From Bacteroidales bacterium (GTDB lineage Bacteria > Bacteroidota > Bacteroidia > Bacteroidales > UBA932): a DNA stretch of 64,000 bases. Below the pieces are notes generated by a model. That model worked only from the letters and a program-made list of their open reading frames with translations, was not told the origin of the DNA and ran no database searches. Made by a program: the position numbers and the translations under genes. Where the stretch lies: assembly GCA_017412645.1 (NCBI GenBank), contig JAFPWX010000019.1:85015-149014 (forward strand), given 5' to 3'. The stretch's first letter is position 1; the number at the start of each line of letters is the position of its first letter. This document shows positions 33,969 through 42,984 of the stretch, piece after piece.

Positions 33969-35132
33969 ATGAAAGTATTTGGACATCCTGTTCTGCTTTG
34001 TCTGCTCGCCCTTTCGCCGCTCTGGTCCTGCGGTAATCCGGACTACGACGTGAGCAAGGGCGTGGACCGAGAAGTGACCCTTTTCTCCGATGAGGTGGGA
34101 GTACCCCTCGGCGACATCGCTCCCATCACCCTGAAATCCTTATTCGAAGGAGCCGGCATAGGTTCCGCCATCACTATGGTCGCAAGTGAAGACGAGGACG
34201 GTTATCTGGTAATCGAAGAAGACAAATCCTTTTACAACAATTATACGATGCTGCTGTACTCCTCCATGCCGGACCCGACGGCGCCCGGGACCTTTGCCGT
34301 GGACGACTACGAGGGTACTCTCGGCTCCAATGCGGCCCTGTTAGCAGCCTTCGGTTTTGCGATGTCGCCCCAGTCTTTCTGTCTCTATGCCACAAATCCG
34401 CTCACGGAGGAGATAGCGGTTTCCGGCAAGGTGACGCTTTCCTCCATGGAACTAGAAGAAGCCCCTGCCGAAACCCTCGTGAGCGAGGAATACTCCGCCC
34501 TCAAAGTGCCTGCCGCTGCGCAGAAGGAGGTCTTCTTCAGCGTCGAACGCTCCGGCGGCAAAACCTTTTACGCATGCAAGCTGGATAATATGAAGCTGCA
34601 TCTTCCTGCAGACATGCTCACAAAGGACACGGACGGAGGTATGGGTATGTTTGAGCTCGGTTACCGTTACAAAGGCTTCGCCCAGCTCGCTTCGGATTTT
34701 CCGGCTCCCATCCCGATTGATGTCAACGACCTGTCCCTTCCGCTCGCGGCTTATCGCGTGAAAGAGGCCCGTATCCGCGCCGAAATCTCCAGTGAAATCC
34801 CCATGACTTTGGAGATAAGCAGCCTGAAAGCCCTGGTCAAGCAGACAGATGAAGATGGGAATACCACCCTTGTCCCCGCCGAAGGCGTGAGAGTCTCCGC
34901 CGACATCAGCGTGGCGTCCGGCACTTACGGCAATCCGGTAGTGTCGCCGGTGGAGTTGCTCATCGAGGCGGTGGAAGGCACCATTCCCGACATCGACGGC
35001 CTTCAGCTGGAGGTAGCCATCAAGGCTCCTACCGGAGAGGGGGACAGGCGCATGAACATGAATGAGACCATCTCGTTTAACAATATCCGCACTACCATTT
35101 CCGGCGGAATAACTCTCCAGGGCAATGAATAA
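33969..35132 (+). CDS. uncharacterised lipoprotein, partner of the following outer-membrane protein
   Basis: A 387-residue protein with a lipoprotein leader (LALSPLWSC, Cys near 21). I do not recognise a family. After the leader, an acidic region (DVSKGVDREVTLFSDEVGVPLGDI) is followed by what look like repeated beta strands, with no Cys-based or catalytic motif. It overlaps the next gene by 8 nt, so the two are translated together and probably act together at the outer membrane. Confidence 0.65.
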   Translation: MKVFGHPVLLCLLALSPLWSCGNPDYDVSKGVDREVTLFSDEVGVPLGDIAPITLKSLFEGAGIGSAITMVASEDEDGYLVIEEDKSFYNNYTMLLYSSMPDPTAPGTFAVDDYEGTLGSNAALLAAFGFAMSPQSFCLYATNPLTEEIAVSGKVTLSSMELEEAPAETLVSEEYSALKVPAAAQKEVFFSVERSGGKTFYACKLDNMKLHLPADMLTKDTDGGMGMFELGYRYKGFAQLASDFPAPIPIDVNDLSLPLAAYRVKEARIRAEISSEIPMTLEISSLKALVKQTDEDGNTTLVPAEGVRVSADISVASGTYGNPVVSPVELLIEAVEGTIPDIDGLQLEVAIKAPTGEGDRRMNMNETISFNNIRTTISGGITLQGNE

Positions 35133-36447
35133 GATACTGATCCTCATTCTTGCAGCCCTGGTTCCCGCAGCGGGAATTCAAGCTCAGAGCACAGGCAATC
35201 CGGCGGAAAACGCCGCTCTGGAAAGCGGCTTCCTCAGGGTGGGTGATTTCAGCAACACGCTTCGCAATAACGTGGGTGCCGCTTCCTTCCTTTTCCACTC
35301 CGGCGGAAAGCTGGTGACCGGCCTCCATTCTTCCATTTCCGACGAGGAGTTCCTGGGTGGGCTCAAGCCGGTGAACAGCCTCTACAGCCAGATCGACTAC
35401 AACCTGTTCAGCTACGGCTGGAAAGGGACGGCCCGCGGTTATCACACGGTAGAAGTGGGCCTCCGCACCAATTACGGCGTCTCAGTCCCCAAAGAGGTCT
35501 TTCAGATACTCAAGTCGGGCACTTCGCAGTCGCCCTACGACCTCTCTTCCTTCAGGGCCTTCGGCAACCTCTTCGCCGAGCTGGCCTACGGCTATGCGCT
35601 CCCGCTCACCGACGCCCTTTCCCTGGGCGGCCGGGTGAAGCTGCTGGCGGGCCTCAACTCCGTGGATATCACCGCCCGTCAGTTCGCCCTTGCCGCAAGT
35701 GAAGACAAGTACACCCTGGATATAGACGCCGACATCGACCTCACCAACCGCAACAAGAAGATTGGCGTGGACGATGAAGGTTTCCTCGACTATACGAGTT
35801 TCAGCGGAAAGGGAAAGCTGGGCATTCCTTCGGGAGCCGGTCTGGCTCTGGATTTCGGACTGGTATGGAAAGCCTTCAACGGCTTCAGTCTTTCAGCTTC
35901 GGTGTTGGATATGGGAGGCATACTCTGGTACTACGGTAATGCAGGACTCTCCAGCGGAACCTACACCTTCGAAGGTCTTGAAGACCTCTCCACAGACGAG
36001 ATGGAACAGGACAAGCTGGCCACCAAAATAAAGGAAGCTGGAGAAGAACTGCTGCGTGTCATCAGACCCAAATCTCTGGACGGCCGCTTCCGGCTCAAGG
36101 GACTGCCGCTGAGTGCCAAGCTCAATGCGGCTTACGCCCTGCCTTTCTGGGAGAGGCTCTCTGTGGATGCGTCCTGTCTATATACCGGATACCGCTTCTG
36201 TGCTCCCTATTGGGAGGCTCGAGGCGGGCTGTCTCTGGATTATCCCGGGCTGTGCAGTCTGGCTGTCAACGCCGGCGGCGGTGCCGAAGGCTTCGTTTAC
36301 GGAGTGGCCGGCAGCGTGGATTTCCTGGCGTTCCGGCTCTATGCCCGCTATGAAAACGGAGTCGGAGGAGTGATCCCCTACGAAGACATCCCCCTGAAGG
36401 CCAATCATAAGCTCTTCAGGATAGGCCTGGTGTATCTTATCAAATGA
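35125..36447 (+). CDS. outer-membrane beta-barrel protein, DUF5723-like
   Basis: A 440-residue protein with a signal peptide ending near GIQAQ. The pattern of alternating hydrophobic strands ending in an aromatic residue, with LAYGYALPLTDALSLGGRVKLLAG and the C-terminal NHKLFRIGLVYLIK, suggests a beta-barrel of the DUF5723-like group. Its exact role is unknown. It overlaps the lipoprotein gene at the 5' end and the convergent phosphotransferase gene by 8 nt at the 3' end. Confidence 0.65.
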   Translation: MNKILILILAALVPAAGIQAQSTGNPAENAALESGFLRVGDFSNTLRNNVGAASFLFHSGGKLVTGLHSSISDEEFLGGLKPVNSLYSQIDYNLFSYGWKGTARGYHTVEVGLRTNYGVSVPKEVFQILKSGTSQSPYDLSSFRAFGNLFAELAYGYALPLTDALSLGGRVKLLAGLNSVDITARQFALAASEDKYTLDIDADIDLTNRNKKIGVDDEGFLDYTSFSGKGKLGIPSGAGLALDFGLVWKAFNGFSLSASVLDMGGILWYYGNAGLSSGTYTFEGLEDLSTDEMEQDKLATKIKEAGEELLRVIRPKSLDGRFRLKGLPLSAKLNAAYALPFWERLSVDASCLYTGYRFCAPYWEARGGLSLDYPGLCSLAVNAGGGAEGFVYGVAGSVDFLAFRLYARYENGVGGVIPYEDIPLKANHKLFRIGLVYLIK

Positions 36448-37300
36448 AATAGGCCTTGACGAGGCGTCCTGCCTGGATGGCGAAGAAGATTTTTTCCGCC
36501 AATCCGGGCGTCTGGAATTCGTAGCGGAGGACAATGTCCAAGGCAGCGAATCTTCCGGCCAGACGGTCGAAGTCCGAGTGGTCTTCGTTACCGGTATAGG
36601 CCGCGGCGAAGGCGTCCCAGAAGCAGTGCAGCTGCTCTTCGCTCATATGGAATATGTCCTGAACCTGCTTCATCGGAGCGTAAGTGTTGCAAATCAGGAA
36701 CAGATGGCCGATGTCGAACATGGGGTCACCGTAACCGAATCGGTCAAGGTCGATCCAGAAGGGCTGTCCGTCCGCGATAATCAGGTTGCCCATATTGAAG
36801 TCGCCATGACTGCAAGTCCTGACGTCCTGCACCGAGTCGGCGAAGGCCTCGAGCATACGCCTGTTCTTCTTTCCTATGAACCTCACCTTGGCAAGCGCTC
36901 TTGCCAGCTGCTCTTTGCGGCTTGGGAAGAATCCGGTGTCGCATGGAGTGGAAAAGAGTTTCTTCCCGTTTTCGCAGAGCAGCCGGGCAATTTCCACTAT
37001 GCGGTCGGGAGAGTCGCAGCAGATGCGTGAAAGGGATTTTTTCTCTTTTATCCGTACGGAAAGGGTAGCATAGACCTTTCCCACCTGGACAATCTCGAGC
37101 ATGTGCGGGGTGGGCAGTCCGAGTTTTTCCACTGCCTTCGACGTCTCGAACTCGTGCTTCACAGCCTCGAACGTGGAGAGCTGGGGCTTGTTTATCTTCA
37201 GAACCACATCCGGCTCCGACGGATTCTCATAGGTCCTGCCGTTTCCGCCCTGCCCGGTCTGGTGCCAGAGCGACAAATCTATAGTGCGGTATTCTTCCAT
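36440..37300 (-). CDS. aminoglycoside/choline phosphotransferase family protein
   Basis: A 286-residue APH-fold kinase similar to a family seen in Bacteroides and Fibrobacter. The nucleotide site includes VVLKINKPQ, the catalytic loop is HGDFNMGNLII and the metal motif is WIDLDRFGYGDP, followed by MFDIGHLF. The Asp residues needed for catalysis are present. Substrate is unknown; drug resistance should not be assumed. It is a single gene with its own promoter cassette 25 nt upstream. Confidence 0.85.
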   Translation of the reverse strand: MEEYRTIDLSLWHQTGQGGNGRTYENPSEPDVVLKINKPQLSTFEAVKHEFETSKAVEKLGLPTPHMLEIVQVGKVYATLSVRIKEKKSLSRICCDSPDRIVEIARLLCENGKKLFSTPCDTGFFPSRKEQLARALAKVRFIGKKNRRMLEAFADSVQDVRTCSHGDFNMGNLIIADGQPFWIDLDRFGYGDPMFDIGHLFLICNTYAPMKQVQDIFHMSEEQLHCFWDAFAAAYTGNEDHSDFDRLAGRFAALDIVLRYEFQTPGLAEKIFFAIQAGRLVKAYFI

Positions 37301-37325
37301 TCCGAATGAAAAATGCGTTGGGCTT

Positions 37326-37358
37326 CAAAGATATTGAGAATAGACGATAATAGCAAAT
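37326..37358 (-). promoter_or_regulatory. promoter cassette copy B (phosphotransferase)
   Basis: On the minus strand TTTG, a 20-nt spacer and TATCTTTG, with 30 of 33 positions equal to copy A. Homology stops at both ends of the 33 bp. Confidence 0.8.
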
Positions 37359-37470
37359 ACACTCTCTTCGTATCCGTCTTGCCTTCGGAGGCCGATGCCA
37401 GCAGAATCCACGTCGTGGTGAAATTCACCACAATCTGTCTGCTACTGATGGAATTAACTGTCAAATGCCG

Positions 37471-37478
37471 TATATTTG
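37471..37478 (+). promoter_or_regulatory. candidate -7 box (TATATTTG) of the sensor kinase
   Basis: It ends 6 nt before ATG 37485. No clear TTTG box is seen 19 to 21 nt upstream. Confidence 0.45.
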
Positions 37479-37484
37479 TTGGAG

Positions 37485-40175
37485 ATGAGAAGACTCCTCG
37501 CAATCATGCTCCTGCTGCTGTCGTGGCCGCTATTCGCCACGGAGTTCCGCTTTTTGGATTACGGCAGCTCCGAAGGGCTCCCTTCCGGCAGCGTCTATGC
37601 CGTCACGCAGGATGCGGAAGGCTATCTCTGGGTGGGGACCCGTAACGGACTGTGCCGCTTCGACGGCTCCCGCTTCCAGGTATGGAAAGAGCCAGGACGG
37701 GTGAACGCCCTTGCCGTCGACAGGGAAAACCATCTGTGGGTTGGAACGGAGAGGGGTCTCTACGTGAAAGACGGCGACTCGTTCTCTCAAGGCCACGCCG
37801 GACGCATCCGGGCCCTCCTTGCCGACTCCGAAGGCTTCGTATGGGCGACGGTCGGGGACACGCTCCTTCTGAAATTCTCCTGGGCCGACGGCATTCGGGA
37901 GCAGGCCCGCTGCTGGTACGACAAACGCGACCACGAAGGGGATTACCCATATTTCCAACTATATGAGGCGATCGACGGAAAACTGTGGCTGGGAGGACGT
38001 CTGGTCCGGATGCAGTATGTCAGTGACAGGCAAACTCCTGCAGTAGTGCATCCTTTCGGCGAAGGAGGCTTCTGTCCTGGCAGTTTTGCGGAAGCAGACG
38101 GTCGGTTCTGGCTCTTTGAAGACCATACGTCTCTCCTTCACAGCTATAGCGACGGAGCGCTCACGCCGCAGGGTCGTCTGCCGGTCTCCCATGCCCGCCT
38201 TCTTACCGATCATAAGGGGCGCCTGTGGGCAGCCGGTTCCTACGGCCTTGGCCTCGTGAATACGGAAAAGCCGGAAGACACTAAGGTCTGGAAAACCGCC
38301 TCCAATGAGCTCTATTGCATATTTGAGGACCGGCAGGGCAATATATGGGTCGGGGGCGACAACGGCCTTTCTGTGCTGTGCCCTGCCCTGCAGCAGGTAC
38401 AGAAAGTATCTTCGGACAATGTTACGGCGCTTCTGGAGGACCATAGCGGAAAGCTCTGGTTCGGCACTGCCGACAAACGGGTGTCAAGCCTTTATGAGGA
38501 CAGTGCCGGTACGGTTTACGTCGGTCTTTGGAACAATACCGGATGGGAAGTATGGAAGAACGGCCGCATGCGTAAGCAGCGCCTCTCAGGCCCCACACCG
38601 AAGGCGCAATGGCCGTCGGCATCCTACAGCTTCGACGGAGCCAACTGGATTTCCGATTTTCTGGAGGACAGCCGCGGGCGTTTCTGGATCGTCAGTTGGG
38701 AAGGCGTAGGTCTCAACCAGTGGGACCGCAAGGCCGGGAAGGCTCTTCCGCCCCGCTGGCTCAGCCCCTTCCGCTACCCTTCGCCGCAGGTGGACTCGAA
38801 CATCTACCTGAGTTCCCGCCTCGGTAGCCGGGTTATCGAAGATAAGGAAGGCAATCTTGTCTATGGCACGACGGAGGCCGGGCTCAATGTCATCGACGGC
38901 CGCACAGGCCTTGTAACCAAGTATTTCAGAGGTAATTCGGATATTCCGGACGATTATGTCACCGACCTCTGCCTGGCCCCGGACGGCACTGTGTGGGCTG
39001 CTACCCGCAGCGGCCTGTGGAGCCCGTCGGGAGCTCATTTCCTGGACGGAATGCTGATCCAGAGTCTGGAGGCCGATGCTTCCGGGCGCCTCTGGGCAGG
39101 TACTGAAGACGGTCTGTATTTCATCGATACAGACGGATCCGTTGGCCGTGCGGGCAAGGCTTTGGGCTTCCCCTCGGACATTTACGGGGAGCATGTCTCC
39201 TGCGTCTGCGCCAACGGTCGTCTCGCCTTCGGCGGCGCGGACGGAGCGGCTGTCTTTCATCCGGACAGCCTGCTTGCGATAGACGCTGCGGACAACCTCC
39301 CGCTCGCCCCTCTCGTACATCATCGCTACAGGATTAATTCGGGAGAGTGGATTTACGAACGCTTCACTGGTCTGCAGGATAACCTGATGCCGGGGAGATA
39401 TACTCTTGAGAAGCAGTGCTCCGATGTGTTCGGCCGATGGGACCGCAGTCCCGTGGAAAAGAGCGTCCTGCGCGTCCGGCCTCCGCTGATGCTGCGCTGG
39501 CCCTTCCTGCTGTTGTACCTGCTGCTCTCCGCAGGTGCGGTGTGGCTCTTCGTCCGTTATCGCGAAAACCGTCAGCGCGCCTTGGTGCTCCAGGAGGAAC
39601 TGGACACCCGAAACCGCTTCTTCGGTATCATCTCGCACGATCTCCGGAACCCCGTTTCCGGTATGAAGACGCTGGCGTCTGCCCTTGAGAACGCTCCTGA
39701 CGGGAAGCTTCGGGAGGGAGTGAAAACCATAGGTGCCGCCGCCTCTCAAACCTCGGCCCTGCTGGAGAATCTTCTCATGTGGTCCGTGGGCCAGAGAGAT
39801 GTTTTGAGGCCCGCGATGAGGTATGTGCTCCTGTCGGATATCGTGGTTGAGGCTGCCGGAGGAAGGGCCGTTCTGACCGACATCCCGAAGGGACTTCTGG
39901 TGAATGCGGATCCGAATATGCTTACCGTGTGTGTGCGGAATATACTCGACAATGCCTTCCGTTTCTCGCCCGACTACGTGAAGCTGGAGGCATCGGCCGG
40001 ACGCATTGTCATCAGCGACCGCGGACCCGGTATGGAAGAAGAGATGCTGCGCACCCTGTCCCGCCCCGGTCATCTGGGCCTGGCCATTACCAGAGAACTG
40101 CTGGAAAAGATGGGCGCGTCCCTGAGCGCCCGTAACCTCCCGGAAGGGGGATGTGAAATAACGATTACGCTATGA
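37485..40175 (+). CDS. sensor histidine kinase with periplasmic beta-propeller
   Basis: An 896-residue kinase. A signal peptide (MRRLLAIMLLLLSWPLFA) leads to a periplasmic sensor of repeated two-component propeller units, seen as EGYLWVGTRNGLCRFDG, NHLWVGTERGLY, GNIWVGGDNGLSVL and GRLWAGTEDGLYFID. A membrane helix near residue 680 precedes HisKA with FFGIISHDLRNPVSG, whose His is the phosphorylation site. HATPase motifs NILDNAFRFS and ISDRGPGMEEE follow. It lacks the receiver and AraC domains of Bacteroides hybrid sensors; the response regulator is a separate gene, overlapping at ATGA. The start is ATG 37485, after the -7 box. Confidence 0.9.
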   Translation: MRRLLAIMLLLLSWPLFATEFRFLDYGSSEGLPSGSVYAVTQDAEGYLWVGTRNGLCRFDGSRFQVWKEPGRVNALAVDRENHLWVGTERGLYVKDGDSFSQGHAGRIRALLADSEGFVWATVGDTLLLKFSWADGIREQARCWYDKRDHEGDYPYFQLYEAIDGKLWLGGRLVRMQYVSDRQTPAVVHPFGEGGFCPGSFAEADGRFWLFEDHTSLLHSYSDGALTPQGRLPVSHARLLTDHKGRLWAAGSYGLGLVNTEKPEDTKVWKTASNELYCIFEDRQGNIWVGGDNGLSVLCPALQQVQKVSSDNVTALLEDHSGKLWFGTADKRVSSLYEDSAGTVYVGLWNNTGWEVWKNGRMRKQRLSGPTPKAQWPSASYSFDGANWISDFLEDSRGRFWIVSWEGVGLNQWDRKAGKALPPRWLSPFRYPSPQVDSNIYLSSRLGSRVIEDKEGNLVYGTTEAGLNVIDGRTGLVTKYFRGNSDIPDDYVTDLCLAPDGTVWAATRSGLWSPSGAHFLDGMLIQSLEADASGRLWAGTEDGLYFIDTDGSVGRAGKALGFPSDIYGEHVSCVCANGRLAFGGADGAAVFHPDSLLAIDAADNLPLAPLVHHRYRINSGEWIYERFTGLQDNLMPGRYTLEKQCSDVFGRWDRSPVEKSVLRVRPPLMLRWPFLLLYLLLSAGAVWLFVRYRENRQRALVLQEELDTRNRFFGIISHDLRNPVSGMKTLASALENAPDGKLREGVKTIGAAASQTSALLENLLMWSVGQRDVLRPAMRYVLLSDIVVEAAGGRAVLTDIPKGLLVNADPNMLTVCVRNILDNAFRFSPDYVKLEASAGRIVISDRGPGMEEEMLRTLSRPGHLGLAITRELLEKMGASLSARNLPEGGCEITITL

Positions 40176-40828
40176 CGAATGTATTGCTTGTAGAAGATTC
40201 CTCCGTATTTGCCATGGGTCTCAAGATGGCTCTGGATGGCCATGCGGACATTAACATCGCCGCCCACACTACCACCTCCGGCGCGGCTGTGGCATATCTT
40301 AACGCCCACCAGGATGTGGACGTTGCAATAGTGGACATCACCCTGGAACAGCAGACCGACGGTCTCACCCTGCTCGGCATTCTCCGGGAAGCATTCCCGC
40401 ATGTGGCCACCCTGGTGTTGTCCCATTATAAGACTCCGTCCTACATCATCCAGTCCATCACCTACGGCGCGCGTGGCTATCTGGCCAAGGATTCCGAGCC
40501 TTCGGAAATCGCCGATGCCATACTCAAGGCGGCCGCGGGAGACTGTGTCTATTTCGGAGAGACTCTCCCGGAAAGGGATCTTACCCGCATCTTCGGCGGA
40601 GAAGACCGCGTCCGTGCGCGTCGTCCGCAGTCCCTTTCTCCCAAAGAATTGGAAGTGCTGCAGCTGGTAACGTCCGGTTACAGCAACTCCCAGATCGCCT
40701 CGGCAATGGGAGTCGCCACCACCACTATCGACAGTTACAAAGAAAGAATCAAGGTGAAATTTGGTCTTGACACCCTCGTGGAATGCGTCGCCCACGCCGC
40801 CCGCCTGGAACTCGTCAGCGTCCGATAG
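40172..40828 (+). CDS. NarL/LuxR-type response regulator
   Basis: A 218-residue regulator paired with the upstream kinase. The receiver domain has the acidic pocket VEDS, phosphoacceptor D55 (VAIVDITLEQ) and K in YLAKDSEP. The C-terminal LuxR helix-turn-helix is LSPKELEVLQLVTSGYSNSQIASAMGV...TTIDSYKERI. Its ATG overlaps the kinase TGA, indicating coupled translation. Targets are unknown. Confidence 0.92.
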   Translation: MTNVLLVEDSSVFAMGLKMALDGHADINIAAHTTTSGAAVAYLNAHQDVDVAIVDITLEQQTDGLTLLGILREAFPHVATLVLSHYKTPSYIIQSITYGARGYLAKDSEPSEIADAILKAAAGDCVYFGETLPERDLTRIFGGEDRVRARRPQSLSPKELEVLQLVTSGYSNSQIASAMGVATTTIDSYKERIKVKFGLDTLVECVAHAARLELVSVR

Positions 40829-40833
40829 GTAAT

Positions 40834-40866
40834 ATTTGGATTTATCGCTGATAATCAATATCTTTG
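40834..40866 (+). promoter_or_regulatory. promoter cassette copy C (gene at 40942)
   Basis: TTTG (40835-40838), a 20-nt spacer and TATCTTTG (40859-40866), with 27 of 33 positions equal to copy A. The spacer contains the inverted repeat TTATCGCTGATAA. It begins just after the response regulator stop, and the leader to the next ATG is 75 nt. Confidence 0.75.
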
Positions 40867-40941
40867 CCGCTGTCTACGCCAATTGGGCCTATGAAGGTTT
40901 TCCATCCGTCCCATCTGGGTACCGTAAAAAACGATTAAGCT

Positions 40942-41301
40942 ATGGAAGACTATATTCTCAGGGAAATCGACCGCATCGGTGAGATGCTTATGCATGTCGC
41001 CCGCAGGCTCGGCCTGCTGGACGGTGCTGCTCAGGATTATTCCCTGGCAGACGTGAAAGACGAGTTCGACAAGTCCAGCTGTCCTATCGACCTGGATGCC
41101 CTTCTTAAACAGGAGAATCCGGTCCTGTATCTGGTAAAGAATGAGTTGTTGTCGGACCAGGGCCTGGAGACGTTGATAGAGATAATCTTCCATTCAGATC
41201 TGGACGAAGCGCGCAAGAATGCTCTGCTTCAGGATGCTCTCGCATATCTGGACTGCAAGGGCTATTACTCCTTCCGGTTGCATTCTCTGAGCAGCGGTTA
41301 A
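40942..41301 (+). CDS. small uncharacterised cytoplasmic protein
   Basis: A 119-residue acidic protein, largely helical in appearance: MEDYILREIDRIGEMLMHVARRLGLLDG, then PIDLDALLKQENPVLYLVKNELL and repeated Leu/Ala helices up to residue 110. It resembles DUF6483-type small proteins, but I am not sure of the family. It has no signal peptide or catalytic motif. It has its own promoter (cassette C) and is followed by a beta-lactamase-family gene after 30 nt. Confidence 0.65.
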   Translation: MEDYILREIDRIGEMLMHVARRLGLLDGAAQDYSLADVKDEFDKSSCPIDLDALLKQENPVLYLVKNELLSDQGLETLIEIIFHSDLDEARKNALLQDALAYLDCKGYYSFRLHSLSSG

Positions 41302-41331
41302 TATGGAGACAGCCAATAAACAGAATCACTT

Positions 41332-42507
41332 ATGTCTTTTAATCGCAAATACAGCACTATATTCCTTGTTGTATATGGGATTGTAATGTCGTCGTGTTCA
41401 ATAATCAGAGGATACCTCGCCGACGGACTGGATGGTCCTAATATCTTCAGCTTCGAACATCATGTTCACGATACGATTCCCAATGGTGAACACGTGTTCC
41501 GGTTCGAGGTGGCAGAATCAAGGGCCGATTGGATCGATACTCTTCATTTCTTCAATTTCCCGCCCCGTTGCAGCAACTTGACCTTCGAAGAAGCGATAGG
41601 AGAGGTAAGCCCGACGCAAGGGGTGATGATTATCCACGACGACAGCATCGTGTACGAGAAGTACTGGGGCGATTTCTCGGGCGATCGTCTGGCCACCATA
41701 TTCTCTGTGTCCAAGTCCATCACCTCGCTCTTGTGCGGCATCGCCATCGATGAAGGCTATATCGAGGATATCGACGACCCCGTCACAAAGTACCTGCCGG
41801 AACTGAAGGGAAAAGACCCGCGTTGGGAACAGCTCACTGTCCGTTACCTGCTATGCATGTTCAGCGGACTGGACTTTGATGATGAATACGAGTTTAATAT
41901 CAAGTTGTTAAAGACTGTCAACGACTGCGCAAAGCTGAATTACGGTCACAACCTGATGAAGCAAATCCGCGGTCTGAAATTCCGCTGCGATCCAGGCACC
42001 GAGTTCCGTTACGAGAGCATGACCACGGCAATTCTGGGTGTGGTCATCGAGAGGGCAACAGGAAGGCGCTATGCTGACTATTTGTGCGAAAAAGTGTGGA
42101 ATCCTTTGCAGATGGAATCGGTGGCGCTGATCAATATCGATAGCCGCAAGCACGGTGTGGCCCACGCCTTCGGAGGCATCACCTGTACCCTGAAAGACCT
42201 GGCCAAGATTGGCCGCTTGTATCTTAACAACGGCCTGTGGGACGGCAAGCGCATCGTGAGCGAAGAGTGGGTGCACCGGACCACCGATTATTATCCTAAA
42301 TCGTGCTACCATTACAGTTGGTATGACGTGCGGTATGAAGGCTTTAAAACAGGAGAACACCCCGGTTTCTACGCCTATGGAATCGCAGCGCAAACGCTAT
42401 ATGTCAACCCGGACAAAAACCTGGTCATAGTCAGAATAGGGCGGCACAACAACGGCCGGTGCTTTGTTCCGGACGTGTTCGAGCAGTTGAGCGATATTTG
42501 GCCTTAA
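41332..42507 (+). CDS. serine hydrolase of the beta-lactamase/class C-like family
   Basis: A 391-residue predicted lipoprotein (GIVMSSC, Cys22). The serine beta-lactamase-like domain has the nucleophile motif S125-V-S-K128 (FSVSKSITSLL), the second motif Y-E-S in RYESMTTAILG, and a HPG near HPGFYAYGIAAQ as the third. Such proteins include peptidases, esterases and D-aminopeptidases; the substrate is unknown and resistance is not implied. The neighbours are unrelated small genes. Confidence 0.85.
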   Translation: MSFNRKYSTIFLVVYGIVMSSCSIIRGYLADGLDGPNIFSFEHHVHDTIPNGEHVFRFEVAESRADWIDTLHFFNFPPRCSNLTFEEAIGEVSPTQGVMIIHDDSIVYEKYWGDFSGDRLATIFSVSKSITSLLCGIAIDEGYIEDIDDPVTKYLPELKGKDPRWEQLTVRYLLCMFSGLDFDDEYEFNIKLLKTVNDCAKLNYGHNLMKQIRGLKFRCDPGTEFRYESMTTAILGVVIERATGRRYADYLCEKVWNPLQMESVALINIDSRKHGVAHAFGGITCTLKDLAKIGRLYLNNGLWDGKRIVSEEWVHRTTDYYPKSCYHYSWYDVRYEGFKTGEHPGFYAYGIAAQTLYVNPDKNLVIVRIGRHNNGRCFVPDVFEQLSDIWP

Positions 42508-42554
42508 CTCGACTATGCCCGGCAGTTGGACAGCCTTAAAACCTATGTAGTAAG

Positions 42555-42755
42555 ATGAAACTGAAGAAACGAAAAATCAAATTTGCAGCTATATTCGGCG
42601 TCTGCTGGTTTGCCCTTCTGGTCCTGCTGGTCGATGGAATCCTTAAATTCCAGACGCTTGTCGACTATTTCGGGTCCTATGCCTTGGTGGAGATTTCGCT
42701 GATCCTATTGGTTGTTCTGCCTACCGTTGCAGTATACATCTTCACGAAGGCTTGA
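42555..42755 (+). CDS. small two-helix membrane protein
   Basis: A 66-residue protein with a basic start (MKLKKRKIKFAAIF) and two hydrophobic segments, about 11-30 and 42-62. It matches no family I know. It is open and plausible as a gene, but its end runs 14 nt into the preA remnant on the other strand, so its status is uncertain. Confidence 0.45.
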   Translation: MKLKKRKIKFAAIFGVCWFALLVLLVDGILKFQTLVDYFGSYALVEISLILLVVLPTVAVYIFTKA

Positions 42756-42915
42756 CTACCCTTTTGGACACGCCGATTGCTCCTGTCGGGCAGATCAGGC
42801 GGCAGAGGTGACAGCCTACGCACTTGGCTCCGAGGATGCGGGGTTTTCGGTCCTCGCCGAAAGCGATGGCCTGGTGTCCTCCATCCCTGCACGAAACATA
42901 ACAGCGTCCCGAACA
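42742..42915 (-). pseudogene. remnant of preA (dihydropyrimidine dehydrogenase C-terminal ferredoxin domain)
   Basis: The minus strand encodes CSGRCYVSCRDGGHQAIAF, then AKCVGCHLCRLICPTGAIG and a stop. This matches the C-terminal two-cluster end of PreA-type dihydropyrimidine dehydrogenase (C..CYxSCxDGGHQAI, CVGC..C...CP). An in-frame TAG lies just upstream at 42922-42924 and the barrel domain is absent, so only about 58 codons survive. It is a decayed gene or a fragment left by rearrangement. Confidence 0.75.
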
Positions 42916-42984
42916 ATTTATCTATCTAGTTAAAGGGGGTCTGAAGAAAATGATTACCTTTGAGAGTGAGATAAATCGTAATTT

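Noticed and set aside
42712-42933. 73-residue + frame beside the small membrane protein
   Set aside because: It has no recognisable features and lies antisense to the preA remnant, which explains the open frame.
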